Positions 1 to 10,700 of a stretch of 64,000 bases of DNA are shown piece by piece. The stretch covers positions 1 through 64,000 of the forward strand of contig QUTJ01031852.1 in the NCBI GenBank assembly GCA_003573635.1, written 5' to 3'. The position numbers were made by a program, and so were the translations under genes. The stretch comes from Goniomonas avonlea (taxonomy: Eukaryota; Cryptophyceae; Goniomonadida; Goniomonadaceae). Every line of letters starts with the position of its first letter. The first letter of the stretch is position 1. Below the pieces are notes generated by a model. It was not told the origin of the DNA. It did no database searches and worked only from the letters and a program-made list of their open reading frames with translations.

Positions 1-604
1 CACCCCCCGAAACCCCGAAGGGCCCAACGCAGCTGTGGTGGCCCGATGCCACTCCCCCCGCCCTTGACGGGGGTCGTAGCTTTCTTCTGACTGACTCGAG
101 CTGACCGCTTGTGGACTTAGTGACTGTTGGTGGTTGACCCGTTTGGTGCATAAATTATCTCTCTGGTGAACGAGTATTGGTTTCGATGTTTCCGGAGCAT
201 CGCTGAGGGTGCGGACACTGTCACGGGATGCAAACAGACAGGACTCACCACAAGATCACTGAGTCATTACCATAAAAAGCACGCGATCGAGGCAGTCAAG
301 GCAGGTTTACTCAATTGGCATTGAACGAAGCGAGACTGAAATCAGCAAGCCACCGGCCCGACTGCGGATAATATCTAATTATGGAGAGAGAGGAGAGAAT
401 CAGGTAATAAAGTGAGGAAGGGGGAGAAGGATTCGAGATGAGGAGGAGAGTTTCAGATGCTAGGGAAAAACTGCGAGTTGCTAGGGAAACGACACTCTTG
501 GGAGCGGGACCTTGTCCCGGCCAACACTCTGCTCTAACATATCCACCAACCCCGATCTGAGGACATGAGCGGTGGATGAGATCAGGTCAGGGTTGGGAAG
601 GAGT
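1..604. other. Intergenic or uninterpreted sequence
   Basis: No gene is supported. A minus-strand open frame at 708-481 overlaps the possible exon above and has no convincing start. A plus-strand AATAAA (406-411) has no gene attached. The stretch 300-470 is rich in GA on the plus strand. A small hairpin-like CCCCCG/CGGGGG pair lies near 55-73. Confidence 0.5.
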
Positions 605-934
605 TCAGCCTTTCTTGAAGGCGTCGGGGATCTTGAGTTGGACTCGGTGGGTGGCAGGCTTGTCCTTGGCAGCTGGGGCACCACCTTGCCACTCGTGTCC
701 GTGGTCAAGCACAGGACTGCTGACGTCAGCCACGAGCTCGCGTCGGCGGTTGCGGCTCAAGTTCATTTCGCGGGATGTAATGGAGGAAGGAATTCCGGTG
801 TCAAGGGGCCCGGCAGGGGTGTGGCGTCGACGGGGACGGAGAGGTACAGCTGGCGGACCAGTGGGGGCATGCGCACGAACGCCTCCTCTTGGCACACCCA
901 GGCCGCCCGACGGGGCGGGGAGCAGTTCCATCGC
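605..934 (-). other. Possible alternative last exon of the giant gene
   Basis: An acceptor GGAACAG (936-935) with CTAAT upstream could pair with the donor at 1221 in the correct phase 0. It would give about 109 residues starting AMELLPAPSGG and ending VQLKIPDAFKKG, with TGA at 607-605. G/C at third positions is high in the second half of this frame (from REMNLSRNRRRELV), which looks coding. In the first half another frame (EEAFVRMPPLVRQLYLSVP) looks more protein-like, so a single clean exon is doubtful. A separate small gene is also possible. Confidence 0.35.
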
Positions 935-972
935 CTGTTCCATCGACATTAGAGAGATTGATCAGGCGATGG
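928..972. other. 10-bp inverted repeat flanking a CGACATTAGAG copy
   Basis: CCATCGCCTG (928-937) and CAGGCGATGG (963-972) are reverse complements separated by 25 nt that include the second CATCGACATTAGAGAG copy. With the hairpin at 1042-1085 this makes a small cluster of palindromes in the AT-richer stretch between 940 and 1100. Confidence 0.7.
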
Positions 973-1041
973 ATTAGAGGCATGAGACATGAAACATTAG
1001 AGAATTAGAGGTTAGAGACTAGATAGAGATTGGTCAGGTGA

Positions 1042-1085
1042 TCTAATGTCGATTTCCAGTAATCAATCAGCCCATCGACATTAGA
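1042..1085. other. Perfect 12-bp inverted repeat just past the AATAAA
   Basis: TCTAATGTCGAT (1042-1053) and its exact reverse complement ATCGACATTAGA (1074-1085) flank a 20-nt loop. In the transcript the hairpin starts 9 nt after AATAAA. A direct copy of CATCGACATTAGAGAG also occurs at 941-956 and 1073-1088. It could help 3'-end formation or be a remnant of a small repeat. Confidence 0.8.
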
Positions 1086-1094
1086 GAGGCAGAG

Positions 1095-1100
1095 TTTATT
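1095..1100 (-). promoter_or_regulatory. Polyadenylation signal AATAAA
   Basis: TTTATT on the plus strand reads AATAAA in the transcript, about 60 nt after the preferred stop codon. It supports the end of the giant gene at about 1,070 to 1,085. It would be intronic in the alternative last-exon model. Confidence 0.6.
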
Positions 1101-1162
1101 CAAACCACTAGAGCTGGATAGCAACCACAGATCCGTAGATCTGCCTAGAGGTACAAGAGACA

Positions 1163-1177
1163 TCAGAAAGGCCGAAC
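1163..1177 (-). other. Short last coding exon and stop codon (preferred model)
   Basis: The acceptor CCTCCCTCCCAG ends at 1178 after a good pyrimidine tract. Phase 0 entry gives VRPF and TGA at 1165-1163. The AATAAA at 1100-1095 lies about 60 nt downstream, as expected for a short 3' UTR. The intron before it (1221-1178) is only 44 nt, shorter than the other eight (56 to 311 nt), which is the main doubt. Confidence 0.55.
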
Positions 1178-1682
1178 CTGGGAGGGAGGCAACCAAATCA
1201 CAGACGATGCAAGGGTCTCACCTGTCCCATTGCAGCCCCAAACTTGATCTGGCCACCAACAGGAGTGGCACGACCCTCACGGAACCGTCTGTTCCACGGT
1301 TCGCCCCAGGAGTAGTCTGGGGGTCCCAGATCCACGGAGCTCCCAAACGACGGGTGATCATCAGGGTCGACATCCCATGCCTCGTCGTCGCCGCTCTCAC
1401 CAGACTCCCCCCATGACACGGGCGGGAGCGGTGAGGAAGCTCTGCTGCTGCGTGGGGAGCCTGCACGGAGAAACTCGATCAGACTCTACGTACAGAACCA
1501 GAGAGAACTCCAGTGAGGCGCCTGCGGGCACCCAAAAGGCCGAGCTCGTCCGTTTTGTCAAGGAGAGTGGCGACGACCCCAACGCCACGGTGTGTGTGTG
1601 TGTGTGTGTGCGTGTGTGTGCGTGTGTGTGTGCGGCCCTCGACGCCCAGCAGCGGCTCTCCTCTTGTTGCGAGTCCGCTGTC

Positions 1683-1720
<38 letters not shown>

Positions 1721-4700
1721 TCCCCCGGGCAAAGGGCACATTTGGAAAGTAGGGATCTGGATAAGACTGACCTTCAGATTCATGGACGGGGGACAGAGGT
1801 GGCTCCAGAGCGAGGGCAGCGCCGGCACGGCAGTTGCTGAGGTCAGCGGCACCGTCGACCCAACGTTGCTCGGCGATGTCAGCAACAAAGCTTTGGACCT
1901 CCTCGTTAAGGTCCGCCAAGACCAGGTTGATGATTTGGTTATCCTGGCGGAGCTGCTTGATGATGGAGTCGTCGTCCTCGCTGACTGACTTGCGCCGCGC
2001 CTTCTCGAATTCAAGTCGAATCTGTTTCGGGTCCATCTTGGATGCAGAAGCGACACGCTGCAGCGTCGGGCGCGGCGTGGCTCCACTGGGCGAGGGTGTG
2101 TGTGAGACGACAGCCTCTCCCTCTCCCTCTCTCCCTCTCCTCTCTCTCTCGATCTCTCCCCCATCCCCCTCTCTCCCCTCTGTCCCTCTCCCTCTCCCCC
2201 CCTCTCTGTCGTCTAGGGCATCAACACGACAGGACATACCTTGCGACGTCCTTCCAGGCCCACTGGCCAGAATCGTCGAGCGAGGCAACAGGAGTCTGGA
2301 CAACAGATCCGAGAGGCGACAGCAGGGTGCGCGCAATGCTCCGCGTGGGTGTGCCGGCAAGGAGCTGCTGTGACAGGCTTCGAGTGAGGTTGCGACCCGC
2401 AGGGGTGCTGGAGACCAGCAGTGCACGCGACGATGGCGTCGGGTTGGCCGTCGGAGTGTTGGACATGGTGATGGCGCTGGGTGCAGACCGTCTTGCAGGG
2501 GCATTCCACATTGGTACCGCGAGGGTGCCGACGCCCGGCGACGCAACCTGTAATTCGCGGTCAGTCCCGCTGGCAAATGTGGAGGGGACACAGTGAGCAT
2601 GAGAAGTGATGCGCACATTGACCAAGACGCGGCCGGGAGAGTCTGTAGCAACGACTGACGGTCGGCGCAGGGCCGGGGGTCGTTTGCGGGATCTCGTGAG
2701 CCGTCCAAAGGCAAGACTCTCGTCGTCATCAAGCGGCTGCACGACGGAGGTGAGTCCGGATGCAGAAAAATAGCAAACGAAGCGGCATGAAACAAGAGAG
2801 GGACTTACCACTGTGCCCCATGGCGACTCGACTGTGAGAGAAGGCGACAACGCAGCCCATTGCATGCCGGGAGTGGCAGGAGCTCGTGTTGCTTCGGGGC
2901 GTGTGTCTGCACCAATTGTGTCAGTGGGTTGCAATGAAGACAACACAAGCTAACTGCTATCTTCTCATCAGCGCACACAAACAACGCACCCATGAAGAGT
3001 TCGCCGAGAGGGTGGAGCCACTCCGGAGGGGGCTGCGGGGCCTCGGCACTGTAACTGGCGTACGAGCCTCCTTCATCACCACTGCCTTCGTCCTCGCCGT
3101 GCATAAGGTGCGACAGGTCCTGAGGAGCAAAGCGGAACGGCTTCATATGCCAGTCCATTTCCTCACCGTACCCAATTTCTGCTGCAAGGACGCGCTGTTC
3201 GGGCTTGTACCTGTCTTTCCGCTTCTGACGGCGACGGCGGCAGCAGTAGTACAGGATAATCCAGCAGCAACACCACAACAGGACACAGATGGCGGCAATC
3301 AAGGCGATTGTCGCAGCGTAAGACATGGTCCCGGGGAACCAAGAGAGCGGGTGCTCGTCGTCGTCCTTTGCAATTGGATCAACAATTGGAGATGGCACCT
3401 CGAGCAAGTCCGAGCCAGGTCCATCGATGGTGCCGTCCATGATCTGTCGCGCGAGAGTGCCAGGTGCAATATCCTGGAAGACAGTGTACCAGCTGAAGTG
3501 ATACAGCGGAGCCGATATGGTGCCCGCGGTCTCATTGACAGTGGTGTTAGGCACCTTGTGCCAGACGCGCCACACCTCATCAAGCGTGTACAGAGACAGC
3601 ATCTCTGCGTGAGGCGCGCCTGTTTCAACGACTTTGGACTTGTTGTACTCAAGCGTGAAGATGGCCGGGACTTTGAAGGTCACCCCTTTAAGTTCTTGCT
3701 GCGGCAGGAGCAGGATCAGGTGAGACACCATGCTCACGTTCCGATACTGGTCGTTGGTGATGAAGATTGTCTGTTCTCCGTACACAGTGACGCTGATCGG
3801 GAGGGAGGCAGCGTAGTCCACCGCTCCCGCAGGAACGTGGATGGTGTTGAGGTCAGGTACAGGCGAGTGGGGCTGCAAGAACGAGTCATGACAAGGATCA
3901 GGATGGAGGAGGAACGCTCAAAACCACAACTCACAATTTCGAAAGTGATGGACGCGCTCTTGTTCTGGGAGACCGGGAGGCGGTAATGTTGTTCGACCTC
4001 GTGGTAGTGATCTGCATGGTGTTGGTCAGAGCGAGATCAGGATCCCTCATGGGTCAAGAAGAGGAACTCACATTCGTCGCACTCGTCGCCAAACCAGCCG
4101 ACATGGCTTGTGTACTCGCACTGACAGTAGCCAGAATCTGGGTGGATCCAGCCTGTGTGGCACAGGGTTAAGAAGACATCAAAAATATTTATATGCATAT
4201 TGTCGCACCATGATGGTGGCAATCGCCAGTGCGAGAAGTCACAGAGACCACAACGCCCTTGTCCAGCTGGAACCCGATGCCAGCCTTGGCCAACACTGAA
4301 GACTCGGAGACCCAACGTGTCGCCAAGGCTGCCGTACCGCCGATGCGAACACGTGCAGTGAAATCCTCGTGCCCGTAGTCATGCCCGACAACGGTGATGG
4401 AGAACATGGACGTCGCCGCCTGAAACAGATAGAGATTAGCAAAAGGGGCAAGAAAGCAACAAAGGGTTTCATTGAGAACAAAGGGGTTTCATTGAGAACA
4501 AACAAGTGTGAACACACGACAGGAGCGTACCTGAGCTACGCGCTCATTCCGAACCACAGACGAAATCCTCGTCGCATCGTAGGTGAGAGCACCACTTGCG
4601 GTCGAGGGCAACTGCATCGAAATCACTGCAGCGTGCTGAACTCCCACACCCCAGCCAAGGCGGCACAGGACGGACGTCGCGCTGCGCCACATAGTGGACT

Positions 4701-7700
4701 CTGTGGCAGAGCCACCCACACGTGCCGTTCGCGAGTAGTCTACGGGGGCGAATGATGCTCCAGACATTGTCACACTGACGGCACCAGTCGTTGGACTATT
4801 GGGACCACGCTTGATGTACATGGACACGTCGAAACTCACTGCGGCGCTGACAGACATTGGCTGGCGCTCGACTGTGACCACGACACCGACGGCCTGTCCA
4901 GCGCCGGAAGAGGACTTGCAGGACAGGGAGCTGTCACTCAACCATTTGCCAGCCTCACACGCTGTAGCGCCCAAACGAGCAACTACTGTAAGACCTTTCT
5001 GCATTCCGAAGAACTTACCGACGACCGTCACACTGGCAGCGCCAGTTGAAGGCGCGTTGGGGTGTCGCCCACCTGTGAGGACCGGCGGGAGGAAAGAGAG
5101 GACAGCAGGCTCCGTCATATTTTTCATCCCAGTGGCTGTTTGAGAGCCGACAGTTGCGCGCACCGCCAGGGAGTCCCGGTGAAGCGATGCGGTCGCAGCG
5201 ACCTTGCAGCGTGCAGACGTGTCAGACAACCACAAGGAAGCCTCGCACGACGTGCCTCCAACACGGAACGCGACAGAAGAGTCTGCAAGTCCGAAGTCAC
5301 CTCCGACCAGAGTCACGCTACTGGAGCCAGTCGTTGGTGGGCGTGTCGCGCTGGAAACGACTGGTGCGTTGTAGGAAATGATAACGCCGTTGAGGTCATT
5401 GGGTAGAGGCAACGCGTGTGCGGCAGCTGCCTCTGCTTGGCCGTGGGCGGACACTCCATGGGAGAGCCTGCAGGCGATTGAACTATCACTTGTCCAGTCC
5501 GTGGCCACACAGAGGCTGGCTCCAACGCGGCCGATCGCTGTGTAGCTCTGATGCCCAAAGTTCTCACCCATTAGCGTGACGCTGATGCCACCAGTGGCGG
5601 GAGCGTTCATGGGCAGGTACGAGCTGAGCCGCACGACTGGGAACGAGAAGGGTGCCACGAGTGTCTGCGCACGGGTCGCCATGGAGGCCACCGCGACATG
5701 CCAGGTTCGGGTGTCCGGATGGGGCTGGCACCACAGAGTACTGTCACTCATCCACTTGGTCGAGATGGCCGCACTGCCTTGCACACGCATCCGTGCAGTC
5801 CCGTCGTGCTCACCCAGCGACTCGCCGGTGACGAACAGGCCATCAGTGGGAATTCCAGGCGGACCCATCTTCCACCACACGTTCTTCGGCTGCCAGTCGT
5901 ACGACACGCTGAGGAGGCTGCTCATAGACTGGGTTGGAAGAGTCACCACGGCAGGGAGGGCGCCAGGAGAGACACGCCCGGCAGACGCAACACGAGCAGC
6001 AAGAGAAGAGTCCGACATCCAAGTAGTCGCCTGCGTCGCAGTGCCACCAATGCGCATCCTCAGGGAGGAGTCCGAAGCACCGAAGCCAGAGCCAGTAACC
6101 ATCACAACGACATGGCCCGTTGTGGGCAGATTGAAAGTCGCGTGGATAGTTCTGTTGGTGGCAAACCGGTACGCGTGGTACCGAGTGCTGACAATTGCCT
6201 TGCCTAAGGCACTAAGCACGAGGGACTGGGCCTGCTGGCCTTGTCCAGTGGGAGCCTTGGCAAGGATAACGCTGTCAGACACCCATATAGTTGCCTCTGC
6301 TCCGGTGTCACCAAGGCGCAGGGACAAGCTCTGATCGGTCTTGCCGAAGCCGGACCCAACAAGAGTAACACTGACTGCTCCGGTCGATCGCCCTGCACGC
6401 AGTGTCTGGTTGCCAAGATTGGGCATATCCACGGTGAACGCGTGGGTCACAGTGCTGATACGTCCCCAGATGGTGGACACGACTGCCAGCGACAGCGGGG
6501 GGTGCACAGATCGGGCGGTCAGGGCAAGAACTGAGCTGTCTGAGCTCCACAGTGTGGATACAACAGCGGTGCCACCAATGCGAACAGCAGCGGTGCCACT
6601 GTTCTGGCCGAAGAAAGCACCGGTGAGGGTGACAAGTACGTGGCCGGTGACCACGCCGTTGGAGCGGTGCATCATGCGAGTGGCTGGAGGGCTGTAGGAG
6701 ATGCCGCGTGGCACCAGTGTCCTCGATCCAGTGGAAGTGATACTTAAGGGCAGCTCGGCCCCCACACCCGAGGGCACCTTGCACCTGGCAGATGTTGACG
6801 ACACCCAGGTTGTAACCTCGCAAGCAGTCGATCCGAAGCGGATACTGGGTGACACATCGTAGTAACCCATGGGAATGCCGAGCACGGTGAGGCTGACGGC
6901 ACCGGTCGTGGGGAGGCCTGTGACCAGGGCGTCGGCACGCTGCAAAGCGTACACCACCACAGGGTCAGAAGTAGGCGACGCGACGCCGGTGACCTCGGTG
7001 TGCGCCGTGACGACGTCACCCGCAGCAAGGGCGGTCGGGTGCAGGTCCATGAGGACGAACTCGAAATCAACAATGGCTGCTGAGCCGATGTCGACGCCGT
7101 TCTTGAACACAGTCACCACAGCCCCAAGGCCGATCTCAGTGCAAGAGCCAGACACCCTGGTGGAACCAGCGAGGAGCCCAAGGAACAGGACAGGGGCAGC
7201 AGGGGTCACACTTCTAGGCTTGGAGGGTAAGGAGGTAGCGTCGCCACCGCCTGTGTCCGTCACGGTGGCGGTGACAACGTTGCCGACCTCAAGGGCCACA
7301 AGGCCATCCAATGCCCAGACACGACCAGCAAGGACAGCAGTCGATCCGACGAAGGTGCCGTCAACGAACACTTCCACCATGGCGCCCACCGGCTCGAGCG
7401 AGTCACCATTCACCATGGTTGCTCCATTGGTGATGGCGGAAATCGTCGGTGGCGACGATCTCACGCCGCTGGTGCCCCACCCGGGCTGTGTCGCAGTGGC
7501 CACGACGACGGCCGTGCCAACAATTGGCTGGCTGAGAGTCAGGGACCAAGCGCCTGACGACGCGACAACTGCGTCACCAACGTAGAGCCCATCGACAACC
7601 ACGTGCACCTTCGTGCCACCAGCGGCGGTCGATGTACCACTGATGACGGTGTCGCCAGAGGAAAGGAACGGCCAGGTGACAGTGGGCGGCGGAGTGACGG

Positions 7701-10700
7701 CCAGGGAGTCACGGGAAACAACAACAACTGGGCTCGTCAGGGTTTCATCGTGACTCTTCACAGAGATCCAGACGTTGTCCTGTGTTGCCAATGGACGGCC
7801 ATCAGGCAGGGACGCAGCCCAGCGACCGTCGGGGCCAACGCGAGTGTTGGCTCGTTCAACTCCGTTGACGAACACAGTGAGTTCAGAACCTGGCTGTCCA
7901 ACAGAGGCGCCAGTCAGTGACATTGCGCCATCGAAGATCGCGGTATCGATCACGGGCTCCACGGCCGCGTGAGAAGCCTGTTGGACCACAAGGCGGAAAT
8001 CGGAGAGCAGGGAGACCTGAGGACCAAGCTTGACAGTGGCAGTCAGGCGGTCGCCAGAACGGAGAATGCTGCGGCTGAGGCCGGACACATCCCAGTAGCC
8101 GTTGGAAGGCACAACGGCGGTGCCTACAGCGACACCGTTGTTATACAGCGTCACAATCGACCCAGGAACATCGGAGAACCCTCGTACAGACGCAGAGCCT
8201 GCGATGATACCGCCCTCGATGGTGGGAGCAGCTGGCTTTACGATTACCTCTTGAGAAGGAGCCGAAAACACGTTTTCAATATATCTTAAAGTTGCTGTCA
8301 CAACTGAGCCGGCTCGGAGAGGGCTCAGACCGGCGGCCACGAACACTTGACCCTTAGTGACGGTGGTCTTGGTAAGAGCGACTCCGTCAACGTAGACGGT
8401 GACCTCTGCACCAACCGCGGCGAGAACAGAGCCGGAGACTGAAGTCGAGCCGGAGTGTATAGGAGATGCAAGTACGACACTGCGCATTGGGCTGGTGCCG
8501 AGACCACCCTTGTCGATGTCAGTTGCAACGGCTGCGACCAAGCGAGGGGTCGGGGCAGGGTCAACAGTGAGGGCCCATTGACCATCTTGGCCGACGAATG
8601 CCTGTCCCAAGGCGTAGCCATCAACGTACACGTCGATAACGGAACCAGGAGCCGCTGTGGATGTTCCAGTGACAAGAGTCGCATCCGCTGCGAGAGGTGA
8701 GTTGACGAACGGCGCTGCTGTGATGGACTCTGCGTTTTCAGACACTGTGACGTCGGGGAAGACGACAGGGAGGCCACCCTGAGAGACTCCGACAACTTGG
8801 CGTCCAAACAAGGACGTTGGAAGTGAACAGACCCAGGTGCGGTCATCCAGGATCCTTGCAGTTCCCTTTACAACGCCATCAACCTTGATCTCCAGCATGG
8901 TGCCAGGGGTGAGAGCTGCAGAACCATACACGGTGCTGGACCCTGCTAAGATCGGCGAGTAGATAGATGATTGCACCTTACCCATGTCAGATGAAAGAAC
9001 TTCGACTGGGTAAGAGAGAGGGGAGACCACCCCAGATTGGCGCACCGAAGCCGTGATGACGTCACCAGGAGACAGTGATGAAACAGCCATGTTCAACAAT
9101 GACCACTTGCTCGCCGAGCTAACCCTGGCCGTGCCAAGGGTCACGCCGTTCTTAAAGACAGTGACCGTGGAGCCTTGGGCAGCGCTGGAGGTTCCATAGA
9201 TTTCAGTGGAGCCGCTGAGGATGCCTTCCAGGGCAGCCCCGTTGCTGCCAACACCATTGAGCACAACTGGTCGCTGGGGCACAACCACAGCGGCAGGTCC
9301 CCGACCAGAGACAGCCTCTCCGGCTAGAGTGTCCATGACCGTTGCGGTCAGGACCATCCCTGTGGTAAGAGGGGACAGGCCGGTGGCAGTCCACACTCCA
9401 CCTTGACCCACCTCAGTCAGCCCAATCAAGGTACCATCGGCAAACAATTCCACATCAGCACCCGGATTCTCGCGCGAGGCTCCAGTTACAGTTGTCGAGC
9501 CAGCAGTCACAGGGCCCGAAATAGTGGGCGCCACGCTGCGCACGGCGCTGGTGCCCTTGCCAGCCACAGTGTCAGTAGCCACGGCGGTGACTATCGCTTC
9601 TGTGGATCTGGCACTGCCAAGAACAAACAGCCAGGTGCCGTCACTGAGCACTTGGGTTTGTCCAACAAGGACACCATCCACAAAAACGTCCACAGTGGAA
9701 CCCGGAGCTGCGGCGCACGTGCCAGCAATTTCAGTTTGACCGGCTGGTAAAACGTTATTGTTGACAAACGGCGCATCGGTGACGCCAGCATCGGAGGAAG
9801 ACGTGACGGGTGGAGACTCAACGTTGTTACCATTCTCATCGACCCAAACACTTCGGACAGAGGAATTAGGCGGAAGTGGAGGGGACAATGGCAGAGCCCA
9901 GGTTCCATCCAGCCCCACGACTGCGTTGCCAACAATGACACCATCCACCTCCACCTGGACACTGGTGCCAGGTGGCGCAGAGGAAGTGCCCTTGAGCTCG
10001 GTGCTACCAGCAAGAGCAGGAGTCAAGATGGCATCTACCACCTTGGGTCTGCTCGACTTCTTCGCCGCAACGACAACGGGGTCAGATTCCATCGAAACCA
10101 CTCCAGAAGCAGTTACAGTGGCGGATAGGGTCTGCCCAGCCACGAACGGAGGAAGGTCACGCATTGACCAGGCTCCTCCTAGTCCGAGCTTGGTCGTACC
10201 AACGACCTGGTGGTTGGCGTACAGGGTGACAGTCGACCCGGATTCGGCATTAGCCTCGCCATCGATGTCTGTCCAGCCAGCCAGGATGCCCATGTCATCC
10301 GGCGTGTCGCTTTCAGCGCCGAGAGCACGCAGGTTGATTGAGGGGGCCGCAGGCAAAGCAATCACGCTGACCGCCAAGGCAGACTCATCCTCGCCAGCGG
10401 TGCGGACCATTGCGGACAGCATGGATCCAGCCATGATGGGCATGACATTGAGGCGCCAGGTTCCACTTGACGTCACCGGTGTGCTGCCAATTAGCGCTCC
10501 GTTCTGGTACACGTCAACAACTGCACCCGCAGGCTCAACTGAGGACCCAGACAACACTGTTGACCCGGCAGGGATCGGTTCGGCAATAACTGGGGCAACG
10601 CTACGCACTCGGCTCGTGCCCTTGCCTCCTGCTCGGTCCGTGGCGACCGCGCTCACAACTGCATCGGAGGCCAGAGGCTCAGGGAGTGTGAAAGTCCAAG

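Larger units (their letters stand above)
1461..1771 (-). other. Intron 8 (311 nt) with poly-G tract and CA repeat
   Basis: The donor is GAAG|GTCAGT and the acceptor CTCCGTGCAG, phase 1. This is the longest intron of the gene. It contains a 35-nt homopolymer and a dinucleotide microsatellite, which explains its length. Confidence 0.78.
4209..6924 (-). repeat. Ten IPT/TIG-like beta-sandwich modules (the last in exon 2)
   Basis: Nine modules at 6924-4531 and a tenth in exon 4419-4209 share TTGxVSVTLxGxxFG, RxGGTAxxxTxWxSDSSxxC and a VSYxxP end. This is the layout of IPT/TIG Ig-like domains of plexin-like and many protist surface proteins. The conserved W-x-SDSS motif is seen as WMSDSS, WTSDSS, WLSDTS and WVSESS. 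Cysteines, almost absent upstream, reappear here in pairs (for example TACE and SARCK), suggesting an intradomain disulfide. The first intron (4530-4420) falls between modules nine and ten in phase 0. Confidence 0.88.

Noticed and set aside
406-411. Plus-strand AATAAA as a poly(A) signal of a second gene
   Set aside because: No plus-strand coding region with supporting features lies upstream of it.
481-708. 75-residue minus-strand open frame
   Set aside because: No convincing start or splice entry, and it overlaps a better-looking frame. Possibly part of an unrecognised 3' exon, but not supported alone.
2205-2239. Acceptor CCCTAG inside intron 7 as the true end of the intron
   Set aside because: It gives the wrong phase into exon 8, whereas CTCGCCCAG at 2086 gives the right phase and a better pyrimidine tract.
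1479-2795. 438-residue minus-strand open frame continuing through introns 7 and 8
   Set aside because: It includes Gly and Arg/Glu runs from the poly-G and GA tracts. Good splice sites with matching phase remove those parts and leave exons 7 and 8.
2886-3986. 366-residue plus-strand open frame opposite the transmembrane exon
   Set aside because: It runs antisense across several well-supported minus-strand exons and introns, has no recognisable domain or splice signals of its own, and is explained by the G/C third-position bias of the sense strand.
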